A stretch of DNA of 64,000 nucleotides from G963664935 sp963664935 (GTDB lineage: Bacteria > Pseudomonadota > Gammaproteobacteria > Methylococcales > G963664935): NCBI GenBank assembly GCA_963664935.2, contig CAXXSE010000002.1, positions 62,001 to 126,000 of the forward strand, read 5' to 3'. Shown here piece after piece: positions 27,265 through 35,879 of the stretch (position 1 is its first letter; every line of letters begins with the position of its first letter). Position numbers and translations under genes: made by a program. The notes under the pieces are model-generated. The model worked only from the letters and a program-made list of their open reading frames with translations, made no database searches and was not told the DNA's origin.

Positions 27265-28029
27265 CTAAATCGCTGTCATTCCGCCGTCGACTGAAAATGT
27301 GGCGCCAGAGACAAAACTGGCTTCGTCTGACGCTAAAAACAAGGCCGCATTCGCGATTTCTCGTGTTTTCCCAAAGCGTCCTATAGGATATTTTGCCAGC
27401 CGTTTTGCTTGCATTTCAGGGGAAGCATCACTGCCTAAAAGCTGCCGACCCAGATTGGTATCGGCAACTGTTCCGGGGCATAGACTGTTAACACGAATTC
27501 CCTGGCTTGTGTACTCGGCCGCCATTTGTTTTGTCAGCCCGATCACGGCGGCTTTGGCGGCACAATACGCGGCCATTTGAGGAATTCCAACGATACCCGC
27601 CACCGAGCCTAGATTAACAATAGCGCCACCTTGTTTTTTCATGAACGGCAGGGTGGCTTTGGAACATAAAAAGGTCCCGGTTATATTGACGCCCATCACG
27701 CTTTCCCAATTGGCGAGACTGGTTTCTTCCACACTGCCGAAATCGATAATCCCTGCATTGTTAACCAAGATGTGAATGGCGCCATCAAAACCTTCGGCAA
27801 TTTTTAAAATACTTGCGTTCACAGCGCTTTCATCGGTCACATCCGCACCAAATCCGACGGCATGAATCCCCTGTCCTTTTAATCGCTCTGCCGCGATTTT
27901 AGTTTGTTCGAAGTTGATATCGATGATTGCTACTCGAGCACCTTCCTTGCCGAATAAAGTCGCCATTTCTAAGCCCATCCCCGAAGCCCCTCCGGTTATG
28001 ATTACATTCTTGCTGGTTAATCGAGTCAT
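27265..28029 (-). CDS. Short-chain dehydrogenase, candidate hydroxyalkyl-CoM dehydrogenase
   Basis: The 254-residue protein is a classical SDR: cofactor loop TGGASGMGLEMA (about 12-23), NNAG (about 90), catalytic Ser in NLGSVAGIVG and YCAAK (about 155-159). An acidic residue after beta-2 (IIDINFEQT) favours NAD over NADP. In epoxide metabolism by Xanthobacter, SDRs XecD and XecE oxidise hydroxypropyl-CoM made by the CoM transferase; this gene lies two genes downstream of such a transferase. Stereospecificity and chain length cannot be deduced. Generic SDRs look alike, so the substrate is inferred from context. Confidence 0.8.
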   Translation of the reverse strand: MTRLTSKNVIITGGASGMGLEMATLFGKEGARVAIIDINFEQTKIAAERLKGQGIHAVGFGADVTDESAVNASILKIAEGFDGAIHILVNNAGIIDFGSVEETSLANWESVMGVNITGTFLCSKATLPFMKKQGGAIVNLGSVAGIVGIPQMAAYCAAKAAVIGLTKQMAAEYTSQGIRVNSLCPGTVADTNLGRQLLGSDASPEMQAKRLAKYPIGRFGKTREIANAALFLASDEASFVSGATFSVDGGMTAI

Positions 28030-28115
28030 CGCTTTAATCTCCTATCGTGTCGTGTTCCCGTCAATTAATGAGTGGAATTGAGAAACAGTTCGTCTATCTC
28101 ACCCGGCTGGTCAGG

Positions 28116-28346
28116 TTAAGCCTTATCATCTCGGTTAATTGAGATATCCGGCGTGCCTCCGCAACATGGGCAGGCACGGGCGTGGGTCGACTCCAGGGGA
28201 TGATGTTGTGAGTCTCCCGATAGCCGATACGCATCATCACAGGCACATTGCGAGCAGACCCATTTTTCAGGCACCCGGGTTCCAGCAAACACCAGCCCCT
28301 GGAAGGTTCGATCGCAATGGGGGCGGTACAACGTATAAACTGGCAT
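28116..28346 (-). CDS. Small zinc-ribbon protein of the epoxide operon
   Basis: The 76-residue product starts MPVYTLYRPHCDRTFQGL and carries two cysteine pairs, CSQC near residue 31 and CPCC near residue 59, which can form a zinc ribbon. The opening is like FmdB-type small regulators. It is placed between the dehydrogenase and the CoM transferase genes with gaps of 86 and 68 bases. A role as metal-handling helper for the zinc-dependent CoM transferase, or as regulator, is conceivable but unsupported. Confidence 0.65.
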   Translation of the reverse strand: MPVYTLYRPHCDRTFQGLVFAGTRVPEKWVCSQCACDDAYRLSGDSQHHPLESTHARACPCCGGTPDISINRDDKA

Positions 28347-28414
28347 GATTCAGGACCGATATAAGAGTCAAAGACCCTTTAACCCTTTGCTATATCTGAA
28401 CGGAGCAAGGCTAC

Positions 28415-29518
28415 CTAATTTGTAAGTTCCTCACGAACTATTTTGGCACCTTCAGCAAGTGCCCGGAGCTTGTCCTGTGCGATATATCTTTGCAACAAAA
28501 TTAACCCGCAGTCCGTCGTAACGCCCAATTGATTTGCGGGTACAACTTTCAACAAATCGCGAATGCGGTCCGCTACTTGTTCGGCGGTTTCGGTCACCGT
28601 ACTTTTCACGTCGATCACACCCGCCCAGAACATTTTGTTCGGGGGTACCGGATGTGCCTTGAGGGCGCTCAATCCGGCTTCTTCAAAGGATAATCTGCCG
28701 ATACCCTCAATATTGAAAACATCCATATTCGCTTCATAGGACTTGGGTACCACAGACGAGGTTGGACTTGGCGCGTCACCGCCAATGGCACGTTTTGTGA
28801 GGTCGAAAACTTCGCCGGCCTCCGCTGTGTCATCTGGATTGTATGCGGGCGTACCACCCCAATTCCCCCAGCAGATATGACACACAATTTTTGCGTTTTT
28901 AACACCTTCAATGGCCCGATTGAATGCCTCGATCGCCCAGTCTTCATAAAAGTACGGCCAAGTGAACTCGTCCAACTGAATATAGTCGGCGCCGATTTCA
29001 TCAACTTGAAGAATATCCTCGTTAATCGCTTTCGCGATATCCATCGCACGATCGCGACTACTTGAGTAATGCAAATCGTTGGTTACCTGGGCCAGTACCT
29101 GGATTCCCGTATACTGAACTTTGATTGGCTTGGCTGTCGCTTTGCGCAACGCTCTTGCTTGTTCTACCATAATTTGGCCACGTCGTTTGATTGCCTGGGT
29201 GACCGTTCCGGCGTGGAGGCGACTATATATCGGAAATCCAAGGTATCCCCCGGAAAGGTCGTAGCCCAAACGTCTGAGATAATGATAAACAGCTGTGTCA
29301 GCGTAGTTATCACCCTGAAGGCGGCCGTCGGAAATGATGTCAAGCCCAGCGATTTCCTGGTCTTTAACGATTGCCGCGGTAGCATCTTCCAGGGCTTCGC
29401 GCCACATGGAATCAGGGGGTTCCTGATCACCGCTGAAATGGCGGGCAAAGGTGGCATCCCACCATCTCGGGTTCGGGTAATTTCCAACCATACTGGTTGG
29501 TATCAGTTGATTGCTCAT
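28415..29518 (-). CDS. Epoxyalkane:coenzyme M transferase (MetE-fold)
   Basis: The 367-residue protein belongs to the cobalamin-independent methionine synthase C-terminal family at the length of epoxyalkane:CoM transferases (XecA, EtnE), far shorter than MetE. The zinc ligands are visible: H214 and C216 in VCHICWGNWGG and C337 in GVTTDCGL, the His-X-Cys-Xn-Cys set known for this enzyme. It opens an epoxide with the thiol of CoM to give a 2-hydroxyalkyl-CoM thioether. A strong AGGAGG lies 4 bases before the ATG. Surrounding CoM-synthesis genes make a simple methionine-synthase or methylcobamide role less likely. Confidence 0.85.
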   Translation of the reverse strand: MSNQLIPTSMVGNYPNPRWWDATFARHFSGDQEPPDSMWREALEDATAAIVKDQEIAGLDIISDGRLQGDNYADTAVYHYLRRLGYDLSGGYLGFPIYSRLHAGTVTQAIKRRGQIMVEQARALRKATAKPIKVQYTGIQVLAQVTNDLHYSSSRDRAMDIAKAINEDILQVDEIGADYIQLDEFTWPYFYEDWAIEAFNRAIEGVKNAKIVCHICWGNWGGTPAYNPDDTAEAGEVFDLTKRAIGGDAPSPTSSVVPKSYEANMDVFNIEGIGRLSFEEAGLSALKAHPVPPNKMFWAGVIDVKSTVTETAEQVADRIRDLLKVVPANQLGVTTDCGLILLQRYIAQDKLRALAEGAKIVREELTN

Positions 29519-29536
29519 AATTCCTCCTGCTTTTTT

Positions 29537-29558
29537 GTTTAACCCAAACTGGGTAAAC
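29537..29558. promoter_or_regulatory. Palindrome between regulator and CoM-transferase gene
   Basis: The 22 bases read GTTTAACCCA-AACT-GGGTAAAC, an imperfect inverted repeat in the 59-base gap upstream of the transferase start. It may be an operator of the DcmR-like regulator encoded next door. Confidence 0.4.
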
Positions 29559-29577
29559 TTAGATCGCTTGAATAAAA

Positions 29578-30288
29578 TTAAGTCATCGCTGGCAAAACGG
29601 TTGGATGCAAACGCATCGAGTCAAAAATAACGGTTGCCGGGAAATCGATCAGCGAATATTGGCAAACCACGGTGACAGATGGATAGTTTTGTAAGAATTG
29701 ATCGAGTTCCTTTTCATAGAAAATCAATTGGTTGCTAACTGGAGCACCCAAGGTTGCCCAATCCATTTCACCCGTCAATAGCAAACGGTGAATATTTTTA
29801 TTTTGAAATTCCTCGATGATAACTTTCCAGAAATTCAGCATCCATTCCGTATCGAACCGTTGCTGCCTGAGATAACTATCGCGTGAGGAAATCAACCGAA
29901 GCCGGTTTGTTTCAGTAAGTCGGGTGACAGCCGGATTATTGGAAAACCATGCTTGAATCCGGTCTTTGCTTCCTTCATAGAGATACACAATTGCACTGTC
30001 GTCGTGAAGATGGGCATTAAAGTAAGGTTGAAATAGTCGCCACTGTTCATCGCGGTCGCGGAAGTTGGTGCAAATATGCGCACCCGCCTGCATACTCGGC
30101 GCGGTGTCAGCCGGATTCACACGGGCCAAAGCCATTAAATCATCACGGCGAAAACGTCTTTCTCCGCGGCGACCAATCCGGAAACAACGGAGATCACCGG
30201 TATTAGACCAACGTCGTAATGAACTTTTGCTGACTTTAAGTAATGCCGCAGCTTGGCTCAGCGTTAAAAAGGTATTTTCATCATCCAT
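29578..30288 (-). CDS. DcmR-like regulator: excisionase-type HTH plus MEDS sensory domain
   Basis: I start it at the ATG at 30288, 7 bases after the dehydrogenase stop; the longer frame adds 18 unrelated residues. Of 236 residues, the first ~60 are a MerR/excisionase-like helix-turn-helix (LTLSQAAALLKVSKSSLRRW, then GERRFRRDDL). The rest (about 65-225) matches the MEDS pattern (GAHICTNFRDRDEQWRLFQPYF; VVCQYSLIDFPA), the sensory domain of DcmR, which controls dichloromethane dehalogenase in methylotrophs. It probably senses a substrate or CoM-adduct and controls this operon. Confidence 0.8.
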   Translation of the reverse strand: MDDENTFLTLSQAAALLKVSKSSLRRWSNTGDLRCFRIGRRGERRFRRDDLMALARVNPADTAPSMQAGAHICTNFRDRDEQWRLFQPYFNAHLHDDSAIVYLYEGSKDRIQAWFSNNPAVTRLTETNRLRLISSRDSYLRQQRFDTEWMLNFWKVIIEEFQNKNIHRLLLTGEMDWATLGAPVSNQLIFYEKELDQFLQNYPSVTVVCQYSLIDFPATVIFDSMRLHPTVLPAMT

Positions 30289-30295
30289 AGAGGTG

Positions 30296-31717
30296 TCATT
30301 GCCCAAATTTATTCCAGTGTTCGCTAAACAACTCCTTCTCATTGATACTCCTAGGCGGAACCGGTTTTGATACCCAAGTTAAATTGACAAAGTGCCGTGC
30401 GTTAACATTTTCAGTGGTGATATTGTTACCCCATGTGCCGCAGCTCAGACTCAGGGTATAGGGGAGTCCGTTACGCGGGCTTCCAGCGCCTTCATTTAAA
30501 TTCTGATTAACCATGACTCGGCCGGTACGTGTTTTCATTGCGAGCGCAGTGATGTTTTTCTCGCTACTGCTGTGAATTCCACAGGTATGACCACGTCCCT
30601 GATAATCCGTTATTTTATTGACAAGGTTAATGGCTTCGTTGACATCGGTTCTGTACTGATACAACGCGAGGACTGAGGATAATTTTTCTCCTGAGAATAA
30701 ATGGTCCGGTCCAACTTTGTTTTCTTCTACGATCAGAAATCCACAATCTTTAGGTACGTTTATTTCAGCTAAATTCGCTATATGCGCTGCCGACTTGGCG
30801 ATCACATCTAAGCATGGAATGTGTGACGACTCGTCTGGCCACATCACGTGCTGCAGCCGCTGTTTTTCGGCCTCGTCACAAAGATATCCACCGTGTGTTA
30901 GCAATTTGCTCACTAGCTCTTGATAAATCGATCGCTCAGCTACGACGGCGTTATCCGCGAGGCAACTGGTCGCATAATCAAATTTTTTGGCCATTGCGAT
31001 CGTTTGTGCGGCATCGTGTACATCGGCGGTTTCATCCACAACATGCACTGTATTTCCCACGCCCACGCCATAGGCGGGTGTTCCGGAGCCGTAGGCCGCT
31101 TTGACCATTGCTGCGCCCCCGGTTGCCACTATAAGATCGACCTGTCGCATCAATTCTTGGGTTTTGGTGAGAGACGGGTGGTCAACGATTTGAATCAGAT
31201 CGGCGGGCGCACCTATTTGACGGCAGGCCTCACGCATATACCGAACCGATTGTTCGGTGGTTTTCTGAGTTCGTGGGTGGGCGGCCACGATTATTGCGTT
31301 GCGCCCTTTGAGGACAAGCATAGATTTTAGAGGGGGTGTCGCATCAGGACCGGTTGTTGGAATCAACGCGCCGACAACCCCCACCGGTTTAGCAATTTTT
31401 TCCAATCCTTTTTCAGGAAGTGATTCGACGACTCCCACCGTCCTGATTCCAGCCATATCCGCCAAGGTGCCCATGCACCGATTCCGGATTTTAGCCACCT
31501 TATCGGTGTAATTACCAAAGCCACCCTCGTCAACAGCCAGTTTGGCCAGGGCTTCAGCACGGTCTTGGCGAACTACCGCCCAGGCAATCGCTGTCGTCAG
31601 TTCATCAACTTTGGCCTGGTTAAAATCAGCAATGCCTTGATGCGCAATTCGGGCACGGCCCACCAAGTCTGTAATTTCGGTGCAGGTAAGCATTTGTGTT
31701 TCGAAAGATTGAGCCAT
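30296..31717 (-). CDS. Acylating aldehyde dehydrogenase, sulfoacetaldehyde dehydrogenase (SauS) type
   Basis: First gene of the operon. The 473-residue protein has the CoA-acylating ALDH features: the PVGVVGALIPTTGPDATPPL cofactor region (about 111-130), LIVATGGAAMVKAAYGSG (about 195-212), and the nucleophile C252 in YATSCLADNAV. The whole sequence resembles SauS, which turns sulfoacetaldehyde into sulfoacetyl-CoA. Its substrate here could be sulfoacetaldehyde or a CoM-bound aldehyde made by the SDR (a sulfonate-tailed thioether aldehyde), giving an acyl-CoA for the CoA transferase. Choice between these is open. Confidence 0.82.
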   Translation of the reverse strand: MAQSFETQMLTCTEITDLVGRARIAHQGIADFNQAKVDELTTAIAWAVVRQDRAEALAKLAVDEGGFGNYTDKVAKIRNRCMGTLADMAGIRTVGVVESLPEKGLEKIAKPVGVVGALIPTTGPDATPPLKSMLVLKGRNAIIVAAHPRTQKTTEQSVRYMREACRQIGAPADLIQIVDHPSLTKTQELMRQVDLIVATGGAAMVKAAYGSGTPAYGVGVGNTVHVVDETADVHDAAQTIAMAKKFDYATSCLADNAVVAERSIYQELVSKLLTHGGYLCDEAEKQRLQHVMWPDESSHIPCLDVIAKSAAHIANLAEINVPKDCGFLIVEENKVGPDHLFSGEKLSSVLALYQYRTDVNEAINLVNKITDYQGRGHTCGIHSSSEKNITALAMKTRTGRVMVNQNLNEGAGSPRNGLPYTLSLSCGTWGNNITTENVNARHFVNLTWVSKPVPPRSINEKELFSEHWNKFGQ

Positions 31718-31745
31718 ATCCTAGTGCATGAAGTTATTAATAACC

Positions 31746-31778
31746 ACTCATAGTTACTTATAGTTGCTCAAATGTCAA
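31746..31778 (-). promoter_or_regulatory. Operon promoter with tandem 10-bp repeat
   Basis: On the minus strand a perfect -35 box TTGACA (31778-31773) is followed after 17 bases by AACTAT (31755-31750) as a weak -10. A tandem repeat AACTATAAGT-AACTATGAGT (31765-31746) overlaps the spacer and -10. This is where a MerR-like activator would bind. The dehydrogenase start is 29 bases further. The stretch 31779-32168 shows no gene. Confidence 0.5.
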
Positions 31779-32168
31779 GGTTTGGATGTTGGAATTTGCA
31801 TGCGCTTCTGGGGTGAGGGAAGTAAAGTTGGAGAATTTTTTGGGCGGGCAATGTGGTCGACGAGCCTGCAAATCACTGTGAAACAACCAGAATTGATAAT
31901 AATGTCATTAAAGAATAGGGGGGTAGTCAATTAACGACTCCTACCGCAATATATTGTTTTTTTGGAGAAGAGCTTTATATGCCAGATGATATGTGTAGAT
32001 CGGCTCTCAAGTATTTTAAGTCAAATACGCAAATGCTACATATCGTATCCGGGGTTCTAAGTGACCATCCCCTTTAAAGAAAAGAAGATTACCTGAATTC
32101 CACTACAATCTTTCACACAAAAAAGTGGTTGAGAAAAAAACAAGCCCAATAAGATTTAATGTTAATGA

Positions 32169-32345
32169 TCACCCATATGGAGGCATTCCATGTTCATCGT
32201 AATGGAGCCACTTAAACGCTGATTCCCCCTCAAGCTTCTGTTTAACTTTAGCCCATCTTCGTGGCTTCCCCCTCGCTAAGTCATTGATTTCTCGTTTTTG
32301 CTGAATTATCCCAAGAAAAAACCGTTTAAAATCAATGGTATTTTT
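32169..32345 (-). pseudogene. C-terminal remnant of a minus-strand gene cut by the IS1634-type element
   Basis: On the minus strand a protein-like frame runs without start from about 32345 to a TGA at 32171-32169: FLGIIQQKREINDLARG, PRRWAKVKQKLEGESAF and KWLHYDEHGMPPYG. I recall similar C-terminal ends in uncharacterised proteins of plasmids and phages, but give no name. Its 5' part is missing beyond the IS boundary. Confidence 0.4.
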
Positions 32346-33352
32346 TTGAACTCACATTGTAGTGCCATCTTCGCTTGTCTAGCCCTTGATCTTCCCTGGT
32401 TTTTCATGAATGCTAGGAGCCTGTATATTCGAAGAACCAAAACCAAATCCCTGGCTAATGGCGAGGCCTATTTCACCTATCGGATCGTTGAATCCGTTCG
32501 TGTCGGAAAGAAAGTCAAGCAACGCACGCTACTCAATCTAGGGAAAGACTTCGCCATTGAACCAGAACATTGGCCCTTGCTGACAGCCCGAATTGAACAA
32601 TTGCTACAAGGCTCAGATCATCAAGAAGAGTTGTTTGTACTCGCGGACGATTTAAGTCAGCTTCTGGAAGAATCGGCCCAGCGTTATAGCGCTCTGATTG
32701 TCGTTAAACTGGCGCAACCGGTGGATACTGCAAGTCAAGAACCCGATTATCATAGCGTCGATATCAATCATGTCGAAGCCCTTCAAGCCCGAAGTATCGG
32801 TGTTGAAACGCTGGCATGGCATGCGGTCCTGCAACTCCAACTAGATCAGCAGCTCGCCGCATTGGGTTTTAACAAGGTCGAACTCGCTACGGCAGTGGGT
32901 AGCATCATCGGTCGCATGGCTTCACCGGGGAGTGAATTGCAGACCCATGACGGGCTGCAATCACGCTCAGCGTTGGGGGAACTGTTTGACCATGACTATG
33001 GTAATACCAGCTTCACGCGCTTATATACCATCAGCGATAAGCTACTCAAATACCAACCGGAGCTGGAAGCGTTCCTGGCCACTCAGGAGCAAACCTTATT
33101 CGATTTGAACCGCAGCATCGTGCTGTACGATTTGACCAATACCTACTTTGAAGGTCAGTGCACCCAAAACCCCAAAGCCCAGTTCGGCCGCTCTAAAGAA
33201 AAGCGCAATGATTGTCCGCTGGTCACGCTGGGACTGGTTCTGGATGGCGAGGGATTTCCTTTACGCAGTCAGGTTTTCCCGGGTAACGCCAGTGAGCCCG
33301 GTACATTGGAACAGATGCTGGAGGGATTACAGGAAAAAAATCCATGTCCTCA

Positions 33353-34770
33353 GAGTCTATTCCAATCTATAAATGGCCCTGAAACAGAGGGGTAGAGAAT
33401 CTACCTGAAGAGGCAAATCAGGCAATACTCCGCTCCTGCTCAAAGATGGTTTTGAAAAGTTTACGTTTGGCCTCATTCATCTGTTTGACTGCGTCATTGT
33501 CGCTGATTGAGAAGGCAATTGCATCCAGCTTTTTAAAGGTGGTCCCCAGTTTGAGATATTGGTTTGCATCAGGTAATGATTTGAGCTTCTCGTAGGGTGT
33601 CATCATTAACTTGTAGGGATAGCTCTTTTTCACCTTTCCTTTGTTGTCTTCTTTTGGGACAGGAAAAAAGCAAGGACGATGGAAGTTGATATAGGGGTTG
33701 AAATACTCTCTGTGAAATTCATTAAGTTGAGGCGCCCAGTACCCCGGGATATGGTCGTACCCCAGATGTTTGCGGATGATGGTTCCGTTCTTGGACTCGC
33801 CGAGTGCATTGTCGTTGGAATGGCGTGGGCGTGATTTGGTCAGGTCAATATGGAGCTTTCCGAGCAGTTTTGCCACGGTATGATTGATGTATTCCGAACC
33901 GTTATCCGCGTGAAATGCCAGGATGACAAAAGGGAAGATTTCGATCAGCATCTCCAGGACCGGAATCATGAAACGCTCAGTAATCCGTTCTACGGAGAAT
34001 ATACATTCAAATTGCGTGACTTCATCAACCGCATTGATATGGTAAACCCCTTTGATCCCATCCAGGTCGCCCTGATGGACTGTGTCGATCCGTAGAAAGC
34101 CTGGTTTACCTTCTGAATTGGGTTTTCGTCGCTCGCCTATCTGAGAGCGTTTTGAAGCGGGTTTATCAAACTGGCGGCGCTGTCGTTGATAACACGTAGA
34201 ATGACGAAGATTATAGAGATGGGCAACCGAAATCTTTGCTAAGCGCCCATAGCGATAATCCTCATAGATCAAAAGCATCCGCTCACAGATCTTCTTGGTG
34301 GCTGCACCGCAGAGTGTCCCATGGAGCTTGTCGGTCTCAGCTAACAGCACTGCGTCCTCAGGGCGGTAGAAGCGTTCAAATCCCGATGCTGTACGCTGTT
34401 GGCGCTTGATGTATCCGGTTTTTTTGTATTGCTGTACCAGCCGTTTCACTTGCCGTGGAGAATAGCCACTCACCTGCTCCAGATAGCGGATGATCAATCC
34501 CTTACCGTTCTTGCTGCAAGAGATATAACTGAATTTGACCAATGTACGCCGAATCCACTGGTAGCGCTCTTCCTTGTTGGTAATTGAAAACTCAACCTCC
34601 ACAGTTCCTTCGAGAAAGATGCGGACGTCATCCAATGTTTTTATCTTTTTGTCACTCATATAGATCACCATAGGTGACCATCATGAGCAGAAATTACTCC
34701 TCAGGTACAGGGCCGTTTCACGTTGGAATCACGGCTCCCGTTCAGGGCCATTTCATATTGGACAAGACTC
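33353..34770. mobile_element. Insertion sequence of 1418 bp nested in the IS1634-type gene
   Basis: Imperfect inverted ends of about 30 bases begin GAGTCT and share the core AAATGGCCCTGAA (33372-33384 and 34741-34753 inverted). The trinucleotide TCA flanks both sides (33350-33352, 34771-34773) as a 3-bp target duplication. The single gene inside encodes an rve-type DDE transposase. Confidence 0.8.
33418..34659 (-). CDS. Transposase with integrase (rve) core
   Basis: The 413-residue protein has an N-terminal helix-turn-helix region (YLEQVSGYSPRQVKRLVQQY) and an rve-type DDE core: D in RIDTVHQGDLDG, D in FHADNGSEYINH and E in NDNALGESKNG. This is the integrase-like fold of IS481/ISNCY-type elements. 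The frame is intact, so the element may still be active. Start at 34659 (ATG) is preferred, 34671 is possible. Confidence 0.82.
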   Translation of the reverse strand: MSDKKIKTLDDVRIFLEGTVEVEFSITNKEERYQWIRRTLVKFSYISCSKNGKGLIIRYLEQVSGYSPRQVKRLVQQYKKTGYIKRQQRTASGFERFYRPEDAVLLAETDKLHGTLCGAATKKICERMLLIYEDYRYGRLAKISVAHLYNLRHSTCYQRQRRQFDKPASKRSQIGERRKPNSEGKPGFLRIDTVHQGDLDGIKGVYHINAVDEVTQFECIFSVERITERFMIPVLEMLIEIFPFVILAFHADNGSEYINHTVAKLLGKLHIDLTKSRPRHSNDNALGESKNGTIIRKHLGYDHIPGYWAPQLNEFHREYFNPYINFHRPCFFPVPKEDNKGKVKKSYPYKLMMTPYEKLKSLPDANQYLKLGTTFKKLDAIAFSISDNDAVKQMNEAKRKLFKTIFEQERSIA

Positions 34771-35879
34771 TCAGATCACAAAACCTGTGATCATCATGGA
34801 TGCTGGCATTGCCAGTCGCGACAACATCGCCTGGTTAATCGAGCACGAATATCTTTACTTGGTGGTCAGTCGAGAACAGTCGGTGCAAAACCCCAGAGAC
34901 CAGGAACAGGCGGTGATGGTTCGAGAAACCGAACACAGCAACGTTTGCGTTTATCGCGAAACGGATGCACAAACAAACGAAATCCGACGCTATTGCCACT
35001 CCGAACAAAAAGCCAAAAAAGAACAAAGTATTCGGAACCGCTTTCATGTTCGGATGGAAGAGGCACTCAACAAGCTCCATGCGGGCTTAAACAAAAAAGG
35101 CACGGTTAAGAAATACACCAAAATACTTGAACGTATCGGTCGACTGCGCGAAAAAAAACCGTCGTGTTTCGCAAGACTACCACATTGAAGTGATTGCTGA
35201 TGGCCCGAACAATAACGCCCTCCGGATTGAATGGCAACGTGAACCTCAAAGCCAACAAAAAGATCAGCACTGTGGCGTTTATTGCCTAAGAACCAATACC
35301 ACCGACTGGTCAGAAGAACAGTTGTGGACGACCTATATCATGCTAACCGAGATCGAAGCCACCTTTAGAAGTTTGAAAACCGAACTCGGCTTACGTCCGG
35401 TCTTTCATCAGAAACAAGACCGTGTCACCGGCCACTTGTTTATGACGTTGCTGGCTTATCATCGGGTACATACTCTGCGCTATCAACTGAAACAACAAGG
35501 TATTCATTTAAGCTGGGACAGCATTCGCAACATCCTGTCGACCCAGCAACGTATCACCATTACATTGCCGACCGACGATAAGAGAATGATTCACCTGCGG
35601 ACAACCACTAAAGCCGAAGCACGACAGAAACAAATTTACGATGCTTTAAATATTAAACCCGACCTCATAGGTCAATGTAAAACGATTCTTAACAAGAAAA
35701 AATCTGTAGTGCCAACTGAGACAGGATAAAAATTTTAACTTATTGTAATTTGGGGGAATTATTAATATAAGCCACGAAGATGGATTAGGTATCTTGTACG
35801 TTTTTTGCGTGAGGAGATGTACAGCCTGGAGTCGGCACATGTATGTTGAATTCAAAAAATACAGACCTCAACAGCGCTA

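Larger units (their letters stand above)
32406..35729 (+). pseudogene. IS1634-family transposase, split by a second IS
   Basis: The N-terminal half (32406-33352; RTKTKSLANGEAYFTYRI, IVLYDLTNTYFEGQ with a catalytic Asp, FPGNASEPGTLEQML) continues after the inner IS at 34774 (PVIIMDAGIASRDNI, with a second Asp) and again after a frame change at an A8 run (35151-35158) to 35729 (TEIEATFRSLKTELGLRPVFHQ, with Glu). Removing the inner element and one TCA restores the frame (PCPQITKPV). These are IS1634/IS4-like DDE features. The outer element ends were not determined. Confidence 0.8.

Noticed and set aside
35769..35783. A 15-base sequence (GCCACGAAGATGG core) that is the inverse of 32253-32267, flanking the IS1634-type element
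   Set aside because: It could be read as terminal repeats, but the left copy lies inside the reading frame of a truncated minus-strand gene, so chance or related coding sequence is as likely.
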